A stretch of DNA of 64,000 nucleotides, taken from assembly GCF_009363095.1 (NCBI RefSeq), contig NZ_CP045295.1, forward strand, positions 4,018,001 through 4,082,000, written 5' to 3'. The notes under the pieces are model-generated. The model was not told where the DNA came from. It was given only the letters and a program-made list of their open reading frames with translations, and ran no database searches. Each line of letters begins with the position of its first letter. Within the stretch, counting starts at the first letter, position 1. This document shows, piece by piece, positions 7,932 to 16,883 of this stretch. The position numbers were made by a program, and so were the translations under genes. The stretch is from Paenibacillus cellulositrophicus (lineage in GTDB: Bacteria; Bacillota; Bacilli; Paenibacillales; Paenibacillaceae).

Positions 7932-9443
7932 ATGATCAATAAGAGGAAATTCGTATATTTCGTCCTTGTTCCACTCCTGCTTATAGGGCTGGTTATTTCA
8001 TTGACGCCGGCTTCCCTGTTCCATGAGGCCGCGACGGCTCAGGTGGATGCTCCCGTAAGGACGGGGGGCACAGTGGGAACGCAGGGCAAGCAAGCGCAGG
8101 GCATGCACACACAGAGCAAGTATTACGACGTCGTCGTCATCGGCAGTGAAATACAGGGGGTGCTGCTGGCCCGGGAAGCGCAAAAGCAGGGGCTCAGCGT
8201 TCTGATTCTCGATCCGCGGAGCAGGCCGGGCGGCGAGCTGATTCAGGGGCAGATGATGTTTCTGGACGAGCCGCATGACGCCAAGAAGCGGAGCCTGGTC
8301 CAGGGCGAGATCAAAACCTTGTTTGATGGCTACAACAGCGGGAAGATCCGGAAGGCGGCCGATTTTAACCGGTACTATAACCGGCTGATCAAGGGAGTTC
8401 CGGTCCAAAGCGGAATCACGGTCAAGTCCGTAACGGCTGCGGCCTCCGGCGGCAGCAAAAAGCTGCTGAAATCCTTGACGTACCGGGATCCTCAAGGCAG
8501 CGTCGTTACGGTAGAGGCGGGCTATTGGGTGGAGAATACGGACTTTAATGCCCTGACCGGCAAGCTGAATGCGAAGCGGATTCCCGGGATGGAGCGCATT
8601 TCAAAGGTCGGCCATCCCGACTACATGGCGGCCACGATGATGCTGAAGTTCAAGCATGTGAACTGGAGCAAGCTCCACCAGGCGGTGCTGGACGACTACC
8701 CGTTGACCAACGTCCGGGATAAGTACGGCGGAAATACGTATGTCGATTGGGATTTTGCCACCGGGTTCAGCAACATCACGCTCAAATACAAGCCGCGCGA
8801 TCCGCAGCTGCTGTTGAGAGGAATGAACACCTCTTACCAGAAGGGCGGCGAAGCCATTATGAACTCCCTTCTGATCTTCGACGTCAATCCTTCCGATCCG
8901 AAGTCGGTGCAGACCGCCCTGGATAAAGCAAAGGCAGAGGCGCCGTTCATCCTGCAATTTTTGAGAAAGAACATCCCGGGATTCGACCGGGCCGAGCTGA
9001 ACGGCTTTCCGGATTATTTGTATATCCGCGACTATAACCGGTTCGAAACGGATTATATTTTGACCTTCTCGGACGTCATGAACAGCCGGATGTTCTGGGA
9101 CAACGTCAGCATCGGCGGCTATGCGCTGGATTTGCAGGGAACCCGGACAGTGCCGAAGGGCATCCATCTCGGTCAGCCGGACCGCTATGGCATTCCGCTG
9201 CGCTCCTTTGAGCTGAAGGGCTATGACAACGTCCTGGTGACCGGCAAAAATATCGGGGCGTCCATCGAGGCCTACGGCAGCGCGCGCATCATGCCGAACA
9301 CCGCTCTGGCGGCGCAGACAATCGGCATTATTTTGGGCAGGGAGCTGAAGCAGGGCAAGCGCCTGCAAGACCTGAACCAGGAAGACTTCAAACGGATTCA
9401 TCAGTACTTGAAAAAGGAATACCATATTAAAGTAGACGGATAA
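7932..9443 (+). CDS. Membrane-anchored FAD-dependent oxidoreductase
   Basis: The 503-residue product has an N-terminal signal-anchor (about residues 6-27). After a linker comes a Rossmann dinucleotide motif VVVIGSEIQGVLLAREAQ, with E in place of the second usual glycine, and a PGGEL segment. A second FAD-contacting region, DNVLVTGKNIGASIEAYGSARIM, lies near the C-terminus. This is the FAD-dependent oxidoreductase (FAD_oxidored-like) layout, facing the outside if the anchor is uncleaved. The best ribosome binding site (AAGGGG) serves a six-codon frame at 7922 that overlaps the start, so coupling is possible. Substrate unknown; monocistronic. Confidence 0.65.
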   Translation: MINKRKFVYFVLVPLLLIGLVISLTPASLFHEAATAQVDAPVRTGGTVGTQGKQAQGMHTQSKYYDVVVIGSEIQGVLLAREAQKQGLSVLILDPRSRPGGELIQGQMMFLDEPHDAKKRSLVQGEIKTLFDGYNSGKIRKAADFNRYYNRLIKGVPVQSGITVKSVTAAASGGSKKLLKSLTYRDPQGSVVTVEAGYWVENTDFNALTGKLNAKRIPGMERISKVGHPDYMAATMMLKFKHVNWSKLHQAVLDDYPLTNVRDKYGGNTYVDWDFATGFSNITLKYKPRDPQLLLRGMNTSYQKGGEAIMNSLLIFDVNPSDPKSVQTALDKAKAEAPFILQFLRKNIPGFDRAELNGFPDYLYIRDYNRFETDYILTFSDVMNSRMFWDNVSIGGYALDLQGTRTVPKGIHLGQPDRYGIPLRSFELKGYDNVLVTGKNIGASIEAYGSARIMPNTALAAQTIGIILGRELKQGKRLQDLNQEDFKRIHQYLKKEYHIKVDG

Positions 9444-9541
9444 GGAACGCGTTAGGAGATTTATGCGGAGTCCCCCGTTCCGGGGTTCTAGTACCATTTT
9501 ACTGTTATCAGCTGCAGTAATTCGGATCATCCGTTTGTCAG

Positions 9542-9574
9542 AAAAGGCAGGGAGCTAAAGCTCTCTGCCTTTTT
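9542..9574 (+). terminator. Terminator between the FAD oxidoreductase and bioB
   Basis: AAGGCAGGGAGCT and AGCTCTCTGCCTT form a long stem with one G-U pair, followed by TTTTT. The remaining 9575-9716 stretch shows no gene. Confidence 0.85.
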
Positions 9575-9716
9575 GCGTCGTTCGTGAAAGGCATCCCTTC
9601 GAGAACCGGTGCCGGGTGAAGAACAACAGCGTCTAGTGGCTGCCTTTGGTAGGTGCGGTAGAGTCGCCTGCAGGGGAGATGCAAAATCAGAGACAGTGGA
9701 TTACCTTTTTCGCGCA

Positions 9717-9745
9717 TTTACAGCGGATGATGGATCTGCTAGAAT
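9717..9745 (+). promoter_or_regulatory. bioB promoter
   Basis: TTTACA at 9717 and TAGAAT at 9740 are spaced by 17 bases. The expected start, near 9752, lies just before the BirA operator, so bound BirA would block initiation. Confidence 0.7.
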
Positions 9746-9756
9746 AGCGATAAATT

Positions 9757-9794
9757 AATTGTCAACCAACATAACACTATTCTGGTTGACAATT
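9757..9794. promoter_or_regulatory. BirA (biotin repressor) operator
   Basis: AATTGTCAACC and GGTTGACAATT form a perfect 11-base inverted repeat with a 16-base spacer. This is the architecture and core sequence of biotin operators (TTGTNAACC-N14-16-GGTTNACAA). It sits immediately downstream of the bioB promoter. Confidence 0.88.
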
Positions 9795-9868
9795 AACGAG
9801 TAGCAAATAGACCGATGTAACGACTTAACGAATACCGAAAATATAACAGCTCGAAGGGATGATAACCT

Positions 9869-10882
9869 ATGCAGAAGGACATGGTTCTGGGAAGCCCGGT
9901 ACGGCAGAACTGGCAGGCATTGGCCGACAAGGCGCTGAATGGGCAGCGGCTTACCATGGAAGAGGGACTGGCCGTATTAAACGCACCGAACGATGAGATT
10001 CTGGGACTGATGCAGGCTGCTTTTACGGTAAGAAAGCATTACTACGGCCTGAAGGTGAAGCTCAACATGATCTTAAACGCCAAGAGCGGGCTGTGTCCCG
10101 AGGACTGCGGCTACTGCTCCCAATCCATCGTATCTACGGCGCCGATCGAGAAGTACAGCCTGCTGGATAAAGAGACGGTGCTTGCCGGAGCCAGGGAGGC
10201 TCTTGCGCGTAAAGCGGGTACATACTGCATCGTGGCCTCCGGCCGGGGCCCGACGCCGAGGGAACTGGATCAAGTGGTGGAGGCGGTTCAGGAAATCCGG
10301 GAGACGATGCCGCTTAAAATTTGTGCCTGCCTTGGGCTGCTAAAGGACGGGCAGGCCGAGAAACTGGCTGAGGCAGGGGTGCACCGGTATAACCACAACC
10401 TCAACACGAGCCAAGCGAATTATAGCCGCATTACCACAACGCACACCTATGACGACCGGGTGGACACAGTGCAGAAGGCCAAAGCCTCCGGTTTGTCCCC
10501 CTGCTCCGGGGTCATTATCGGCATGGGCGAAAGCGACGAGGATATCGTCGGCATGGCCTACGCCTTGCGGGAACTGGACGCCGATTCGATCCCGATTAAC
10601 TTTTTGAACGCGATTCCGGGGACGCCTTTAGAGCAGGCCGGACGTACGCCTGCGCTCAAGGCGTTGAAGGTGCTGGCTTTGTTCCGCCTCGTGTGCCCTT
10701 CCAAGGAGATCCGCGTGGCTGGCGGCCGCGAGCTGAACCTCCGTTCTCTGCAGCCGCTCGCGCTCTACGCAGCCAACTCGGTGTTCGTGGGCGACTACTT
10801 GACGACCGAAGGGCAGGACGTGCTTGCGGACCATGCGATGATCGAGGATCTCGGCTTTGAGATCGAGGAGCGGGCGGTCTAG
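9869..10882 (+). CDS. bioB: Biotin synthase
   Basis: The 337-residue radical-SAM enzyme inserts sulfur into dethiobiotin in the last step of biotin synthesis. The 4Fe-4S/SAM motif CPEDCGYCSQS lies near residue 72, and the other family blocks (YNHNLNTS, GMGES, FLNAIPGTPL) are present. Length is normal for BioB. AAGGGATG precedes the ATG. It is a lone bio gene here, with none of bioA, bioD, bioF or bioW adjacent, and is transcribed from its own promoter under a BirA operator. This identification is secure. Confidence 0.95.
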   Translation: MQKDMVLGSPVRQNWQALADKALNGQRLTMEEGLAVLNAPNDEILGLMQAAFTVRKHYYGLKVKLNMILNAKSGLCPEDCGYCSQSIVSTAPIEKYSLLDKETVLAGAREALARKAGTYCIVASGRGPTPRELDQVVEAVQEIRETMPLKICACLGLLKDGQAEKLAEAGVHRYNHNLNTSQANYSRITTTHTYDDRVDTVQKAKASGLSPCSGVIIGMGESDEDIVGMAYALRELDADSIPINFLNAIPGTPLEQAGRTPALKALKVLALFRLVCPSKEIRVAGGRELNLRSLQPLALYAANSVFVGDYLTTEGQDVLADHAMIEDLGFEIEERAV

Positions 10883-11022
10883 CTGAGGATGCGGAGTCGT
10901 AAGGCAGGAATACGGGCAGGTGCTGCTATTTATCTGATCGAGGTGGCCATCACTAAGGGCGGAAGGGCAGCCGGACCGAAAGCACTTCGATACTTAAGTA
11001 GAGCGACCACAACCGCCTAAAA

Positions 11023-11036
11023 TGAACGTATGTTTC
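11023..11036. promoter_or_regulatory. Candidate TetR operator, site 1
   Basis: TGAAC-GTAT-GTTTC matches the pattern of two other sites near this TetR gene. It lies upstream of the -35 box of tetR. Confidence 0.45.
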
Positions 11037-11077
11037 GACAATTTCCCGCATAGGATGAAAAGCCGGAAAAACGACAT

Positions 11078-11106
11078 TTGCCAGCAGGCGATGGAGCCGC
11101 TATAAT
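11078..11106 (+). promoter_or_regulatory. Promoter of the tetR-type gene
   Basis: TTGCCA at 11078 and TATAAT at 11101 are separated by 17 bases, giving a start near 11112 just before operator site 2. Confidence 0.7.
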
Positions 11107-11124
11107 AAACTCATTAATCTATCA

Positions 11125-11140
11125 GTAAACGGGTGTTTAT
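11125..11140. promoter_or_regulatory. Candidate TetR operator, site 2
   Basis: GTAAAC-GGGT-GTTTAT is a near-perfect palindrome between the transcription start and the tetR ATG at 11143. It matches sites 1 and 3. Confidence 0.6.
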
Positions 11141-11142
11141 TT

Positions 11143-11760
11143 ATGCAAATTCTCAAGGATGACGTCCGCCAAAGTATTTTGAACGCCGCACTGGCCGAAT
11201 TCAAGCAGCACGACTACGCCGATGCCTCCATGCGCCGTATTTCCGCCTCCGCCGGCATGACCACCGGGAATATCTACCGTTATTTTAAAAATAAGGAGGA
11301 GCTGTTCGAAGCGCTGGTCGGGCCGGTCTATGAGCGATGCATCGCCAACATCCTGGTCATTAAGGAGGAAGTGGACCAGAACTTCGCCAAAGGGACGGAG
11401 GCGAGCGACTGCCTGCAGATGGTCGAGAGCATTATTCTCGATCTGTTCGAGGAATCCAGCGCCGAGCTGATGATTTTGCTCAACCGCAGTACCGGTTCCA
11501 AATACGCCGGCGTGAAGGCAAGCATTTGCGCCTTGGTCGTATCGATTCTGGAGAGCATGTTCCGCTTTGGTAAGGATGAGACCAGCGAGCTGACGCTGGA
11601 AGAGAAACAGACGGCCCAGATGCTGGGCGGAACCGTGGTGGAAGGTGTATGTCTGATTCTGCGCGATCATGAAGACGGGGAAACGGTCAAACGGCTGGTG
11701 AACCAGCTGGTGTATCTGTACTACTTTGGCACCGATCATTGGAATAAGAAAAAGGGATGA
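11143..11760 (+). CDS. TetR/AcrR family transcriptional regulator
   Basis: The 205-residue protein has the TetR N-terminal domain. The helix-turn-helix ISASAGMTTGNIYRYFKNKEELF occupies about residues 34-56, followed by a helical ligand domain without recognisable specificity. It lies 77 bases upstream of an MMPL exporter on the same strand. Matching palindromes precede both genes, so it most likely represses itself and the exporter. A terminator separates the two genes, which fits separate promoters. The inducer is unknown, probably a hydrophobic or antimicrobial compound. Confidence 0.88.
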   Translation: MQILKDDVRQSILNAALAEFKQHDYADASMRRISASAGMTTGNIYRYFKNKEELFEALVGPVYERCIANILVIKEEVDQNFAKGTEASDCLQMVESIILDLFEESSAELMILLNRSTGSKYAGVKASICALVVSILESMFRFGKDETSELTLEEKQTAQMLGGTVVEGVCLILRDHEDGETVKRLVNQLVYLYYFGTDHWNKKKG

Positions 11761-11782
11761 ATCCAAGGGATTCCCTTTTTTT
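11750..11782 (+). terminator. Terminator overlapping the tetR stop codon
   Basis: AAAGGGATGAATCC pairs with GGGATTCCCTTT around a short loop and is followed by seven T residues. The 5' arm includes the stop codon. Confidence 0.6.
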
Positions 11783-11791
11783 CGCTCAAAA

Positions 11792-11807
11792 ATGAACGCT
11801 TGTTTAC
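11792..11807. promoter_or_regulatory. Candidate TetR operator, site 3 (upstream of MMPL gene)
   Basis: ATGAAC-GCTT-GTTTAC is a palindrome with the same half-sites and four-base spacer as the sites before tetR. It lies 30 bases before the MMPL ATG. Confidence 0.6.
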
Positions 11808-11837
11808 TAAGGAAGTTGAAGGAGGAATATCAACAAC

Positions 11838-14800
11838 ATGCGGCAAATCATCAAGTGGCGCTGGGCGATTCTGGTGTTATGGCTGGTGGCGACGGTCCTG
11901 CTGACCGTGTTCCAGCCCAACGTGAATGCCATTCTCCAGCAGAGAGGCCAGGATCCCCTCGCCGAAGACAGCCCTTCCAAGGTTGCGGGGGCGCTGCTCA
12001 ATAAAATGACCGGCCAGAGCGGGACCAGCGACATCGTGGTGTTCCACGAAGAAAACAAGCTGACCGATGAGGATCTGAAGAGCATCGAGAGCGGCGTGAT
12101 GAACATGAAGGCGAAGCAGTCTGAGCTTGGCATCACCGAAGTCCTGGACCCGTTCTCGATGCCTGAAGCCAAATCTCAGCTGATTTCGGAGGACGGCACG
12201 ACCGTGATGGTCAGCTTCAGCCTGGACAAGAACGGGCGGGATATGGAAGAAATCACGGATCAGTTCAATCAGGCGCTGAAGGATGTCAAAGCGACATACT
12301 ACCTAAGCGGCGAGGATTTTATCCAAAACGACTACATCAAGGCGTCCACGGCAGGGGTGGAGAAAAGCGCGGCGCTGACCGTTATTTTTATTCTCGTCGT
12401 GCTCATCGTCATGTTCCGTTCGATCGTGATCCCGTTCGTGTCTCTCCTTGCCGTAGGTATATCCTACCTTTGCTCGATGGGGATTGCGGCGCAGATTATC
12501 GATAAAATGAACTTCCCGGTCACCAGCGTGACCCAGATGCTGCTGGTACTCATCCTGTTCGGGATCGGGACGGACTATAACATTCTGCTGTTCAACCGTT
12601 TTAAAGAGGAGTTGTCGCATGGCAAATCCGTCGATGAAGCCATCGTCGCTTCCTACAGAACGGCGGGCAAAACGATCGTATACAGCATTCTTACCGTCTT
12701 TATTGCCTTTGCAGGACTCAGCTTCTCGGACTTCGGCATCTATAAATCGGCTAACGTGGTTGCCATCGGCACGGTGATCTTGGTGCTTGAAATTCTGACG
12801 CTGACGCCGTTCCTGATGAAGACGCTCGGACCGAAGCTGTTCTGGCCGTCGAAAAAGGTGGCGGGCCACAAGGAAAGCACCTTCTGGGCGAAGCTGACGG
12901 CAGTTTCCGTTAAGCATCCGGTCATCGTGACGGTCATCATCGTCATTCTGATGATTCCGGTGCTGCTGACCAGCGGCCAGAAGCTGTCCTTCGACCAGCT
13001 GAAGGAGCTGGGGGACGGCTATCCGTCGACCAAAGGCTTCAGCATCGTCGCTGATCATTTCAGCCGCGGCCAGGCGCTGCCAACGACTGTCGTCATCGAA
13101 GACGACAAGACGATGGACAATAACGACACGCTTGGGGTTATCGACAAGCTCACCGAGAAGTTAAAAGGCGTCGACGGGGTCAAGTCGGTATCAAGCGTGA
13201 CTCAGCCGCAGTCGGAGCCTGTAGAGGACTTCTATATCAGTAGCCAGACAGAAACGGTGACGGACGGCATTTCAGCGTCCAAAAAAGGCGTGGACCAGAT
13301 CAAGGACGGCCTGGACCAGATCGGCGATAAGCTGACGACGCCTGACTTCTCCAGCGCCAATCAGCTGGTGTCGGGGACGGGACAGGTCAAGCAGGGCTAC
13401 GATCAAATTACGGATGCGATCTCGCAGGTGTCCGGCGGCATACAGCAGGGAGCAAGCGGCGCATCGGAGCTCAGCAAGGGCATCGCGAAGCTTGAAGCCG
13501 GCATGAACACCGTCAGCACCAATACGTCCAAAATCAACCAAGGACTCACCGAGCTGTCCAAAGGATACGCTTCGCTTGCAGGCGGTTATGAGCAGGTATC
13601 CGGACAGATTCCGCAAATTCAGCAGGGGCTTGCCGGCATGAATACGCTGATCGGCAATCTGGGCGAGAGCCACAGCGAGCTGGCCGAGGATCCAAACTAT
13701 ATCCAGCTGAAGCAGACCGGCGAGGGACTCGTTACCGGTTTGGCACAGCTGGACGGCGGTCTTAAGGAACTGAATGCGAATTATGCCAAGCTGAACGCAT
13801 CCTTCGCCCAGGCTTCCGGCGGCTTGGGCCAAATTGCCGCGGCGCAGAAGCAAATGGCTACCGGCCTGGCAGCGCTGGAGCAAGGGGCTGACCAGTTGGC
13901 CAAGGGATTGCGCCAAGGCAGCAGCGGCAGCCAGGAAATCGCCGCAAACATGAAGAAGCTGAATGCTGCGCTGGGCAGCGTCCAAAGCGGGCAGCAGCAG
14001 CTGCTGAGCGGACTATCCAGCCTCTCGGGCGGCATGTCCCAGCTGAAAGAAGGCATCGACCAGAGCGGCAACGGACTGGGTGACATCTCTGAAGGTCTCG
14101 GCAAGACCAATGACTTCCTGACCCAGCTGAACAGCTCGAAGACCTTCTTTATTCCACGGGAAGCGCTGGAGAACAAGGACTTCCAGCAGGCAGTGGATGC
14201 CTTTATGTCCAAGGACCGCAAGATTACGAAGCTGATCGTCATCCTGAACGACGATCCGTATTCCCCGGCGGCCATGGACACGATTGAGAAAATCAACAGC
14301 GAGGTCTCCGGCACGCTGAAGGGAACCGTGCTGGGCGACGCCAAGTTCGGAGCTGCGGGACCAAGCTCAACGACGTATGATACGAATGAGGCCCAGATCA
14401 AGTCCTTCAACAGTACGGCGATTATCGTCATCGTCAGCGTGTTCATCGTTCTGCTGTTCGTGATCCGTTCCTTCTGGCCGTCAGTCTTTATCGTATTGTC
14501 GCTTGTCGCTTCCTACTACGTGGCGATGAGTGCATCGAAGTTTGTGACGACCTATATCATCGGGGCGGAAGGGGTATCGTCCTTCGTGCCGTTCTTCTCC
14601 TTCATCGTCATCGTCGCGGTCGGCGTGGATTACAGCATCTTCCTGATGGAGCGCTACAAGGAATACGGGGAGCTGTCTCCGGGAGAAGCGATCGTCAAGG
14701 CAGCCCGAAGCGTGGGCGGCGTCATTATTTCCGCCATGGTCATTCTCGGCGGAACGTTCGCAACGCTGATGCCTTCGGGGCTCGTGCTCTTGATCGAGCT

Positions 14801-14960
14801 GGCTGCGGCCGTGATCGTCGGTCTCGTCGTGCTCTGCTTCATCCTGCTGCCGATGCTGGTACCGGCCTTGATCGTGCTGCCGGAGACCCTGTCGCGCGGG
14901 CGGTCCCGCAAGCAGCAGATGGCCCATGTCAGCGGGAAGGACTCCACGCTGGATTCCTAA
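11838..14960 (+). CDS. MMPL/RND-type membrane exporter (YdfJ/YdgH-like)
   Basis: The 1040-residue protein has two homologous membrane halves. Conserved charged motifs in membrane segments are GTDYNILLFNRFKEE (about 247-261) and GVDYSIFLMERYKEY (about 931-945), which form the MMPL proton relay region. Between them lies a very long extracellular loop (about 470-770) rich in Gly, Gln, Ser and Leu in heptad-like repeats, as in YhgE/Pip-type loops. AAGGAGG lies 13 bases before the ATG. MMPL proteins move lipids or hydrophobic drugs across the membrane using the proton gradient. The upstream TetR gene and shared palindromes suggest drug or lipid-stress induction. Confidence 0.85.
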   Translation: MRQIIKWRWAILVLWLVATVLLTVFQPNVNAILQQRGQDPLAEDSPSKVAGALLNKMTGQSGTSDIVVFHEENKLTDEDLKSIESGVMNMKAKQSELGITEVLDPFSMPEAKSQLISEDGTTVMVSFSLDKNGRDMEEITDQFNQALKDVKATYYLSGEDFIQNDYIKASTAGVEKSAALTVIFILVVLIVMFRSIVIPFVSLLAVGISYLCSMGIAAQIIDKMNFPVTSVTQMLLVLILFGIGTDYNILLFNRFKEELSHGKSVDEAIVASYRTAGKTIVYSILTVFIAFAGLSFSDFGIYKSANVVAIGTVILVLEILTLTPFLMKTLGPKLFWPSKKVAGHKESTFWAKLTAVSVKHPVIVTVIIVILMIPVLLTSGQKLSFDQLKELGDGYPSTKGFSIVADHFSRGQALPTTVVIEDDKTMDNNDTLGVIDKLTEKLKGVDGVKSVSSVTQPQSEPVEDFYISSQTETVTDGISASKKGVDQIKDGLDQIGDKLTTPDFSSANQLVSGTGQVKQGYDQITDAISQVSGGIQQGASGASELSKGIAKLEAGMNTVSTNTSKINQGLTELSKGYASLAGGYEQVSGQIPQIQQGLAGMNTLIGNLGESHSELAEDPNYIQLKQTGEGLVTGLAQLDGGLKELNANYAKLNASFAQASGGLGQIAAAQKQMATGLAALEQGADQLAKGLRQGSSGSQEIAANMKKLNAALGSVQSGQQQLLSGLSSLSGGMSQLKEGIDQSGNGLGDISEGLGKTNDFLTQLNSSKTFFIPREALENKDFQQAVDAFMSKDRKITKLIVILNDDPYSPAAMDTIEKINSEVSGTLKGTVLGDAKFGAAGPSSTTYDTNEAQIKSFNSTAIIVIVSVFIVLLFVIRSFWPSVFIVLSLVASYYVAMSASKFVTTYIIGAEGVSSFVPFFSFIVIVAVGVDYSIFLMERYKEYGELSPGEAIVKAARSVGGVIISAMVILGGTFATLMPSGLVLLIELAAAVIVGLVVLCFILLPMLVPALIVLPETLSRGRSRKQQMAHVSGKDSTLDS

Positions 14961-15022
14961 TAACTTGTAAACGTATGAACGCATTGCACAGGTCAAACAA
15001 AAACAATATTCTGTACACAGCA

Positions 15023-15060
15023 AAAAGACCTGAAGAGGCTGCAGCCCTCTTCCGGTCTTT
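15023..15060. terminator. Bidirectional terminator between MMPL and OYE genes
   Basis: AAAGACCTGAAGAGG and CCTCTTCCGGTCTTT pair around CTGCAGC. T-rich ends on both strands suit the two convergent genes. Confidence 0.8.
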
Positions 15061-15114
15061 ATTTATATCAAGGCTTCACGCGGCGCGTTGTCCCGGGGGT
15101 GGGGCGGGACCGCA

Positions 15115-16239
<1,125 letters not shown>

Positions 16240-16279
16240 GTATCGGTTTCCTCCAATATGTGAGATTTATATCTTTATA

Positions 16280-16303
16280 CATTTACATAAAAATAGATAT
16301 ATA
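16280..16303. promoter_or_regulatory. Shared A/T-rich motif upstream of OYE gene
   Basis: Read on the minus strand, TATATATCTATTTTTATGTAAATG here nearly matches TTATATCTATTTTTATAGAAATG at 16685-16707, with the leading bases and the two before AAATG as the differences. It lies about 40 bases before the OYE start and is a candidate operator for the ArsR-type protein. Confidence 0.5.
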
Positions 16304-16364
16304 TGATGAAAAGAAAGAGCGTTTAAGCCAAAAGGTTCAGATGTGTACCATATGTCATTTTAGC

Positions 16365-16676
16365 CTAAAGCTCTTTCTTGAGTTGTTCGATAAAACGGTT
16401 GATACCCTCCTCATTCCGTCTGTAGTAGGTCCACTGGCCGGCCCGGTGGGATTCCAGCAAACCAGCCTTTTGCAATTTCACCAGGTAGCCTGAAACAACC
16501 GACTGTGCAAGCCCTGTCTTCTGCGAAATGCTGCCGACGCAAATGCCGCCTTTGAAATTACAGGATGCCGGCATATGCTCCTGAGGGTCAAAGTGCTCCT
16601 CTGGATGCTTCAGCCATTCGAGAATTTTAAACCGGGTCTCATTTGATAGTGCTTTAATGGTTAATAAGGTATCCAT
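16365..16676 (-). CDS. ArsR family winged-helix regulator
   Basis: The 103-residue product has the compact ArsR fold: MDTLLTIKALSNETRFKIL, then recognition helix QKTGLAQSVVSGYLVKLQKAG and the wing LESHRAGQWTYYRRNEEG. The usual metal ligand motif ELCVCDL is absent. Instead two cysteines occur in SCNFKGGICVG, which could make it a thiol or electrophile sensor (inference). It is the first gene before the OYE gene on the minus strand. A longer upstream frame exists, but the ATG at 16676 gives the normal family length. No strong ribosome binding site is seen. Confidence 0.82.
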   Translation of the reverse strand: MDTLLTIKALSNETRFKILEWLKHPEEHFDPQEHMPASCNFKGGICVGSISQKTGLAQSVVSGYLVKLQKAGLLESHRAGQWTYYRRNEEGINRFIEQLKKEL

Positions 16677-16684
16677 GAATCTTA

Positions 16685-16707
16685 TTATATCTATTTTTAT
16701 AGAAATG
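16685..16707. promoter_or_regulatory. Shared A/T-rich motif upstream of arsR-type gene
   Basis: TTATATCTATTTTTATAGAAATG contains the palindrome CTAT-TTTT-ATAG and is the partner of the motif at 16280-16303. It starts 9 bases upstream of the regulator ATG, consistent with autoregulation. Confidence 0.5.
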
Positions 16708-16802
16708 TAAATATGGTTTGGCAAAAAAGTTTGGAATCCGAAAAACGCCTCTTCAGCCTGGCTTTTAACGAATGCACCGCAGATGTCCAGGTTAACATTC
16801 CC

Positions 16803-16828
16803 GTTTGGGTGGATTTTCATTCGGGTAA
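16803..16828 (+). promoter_or_regulatory. Sigma-B-like sequence upstream of the catalase gene
   Basis: GTTTGG, a 14-base spacer and GGGTAA resemble the general-stress promoter pattern GTTTAA-N12-15-GGGTAT. KatE of Bacillus is under SigB, but many Paenibacillus may lack a canonical SigB, so this is tentative. Confidence 0.25.
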
Positions 16829-16883
16829 TAACGAGTGTAAATACTCGGACACCGTCCGTAACCGACCAGGAGGGGATGCATTG

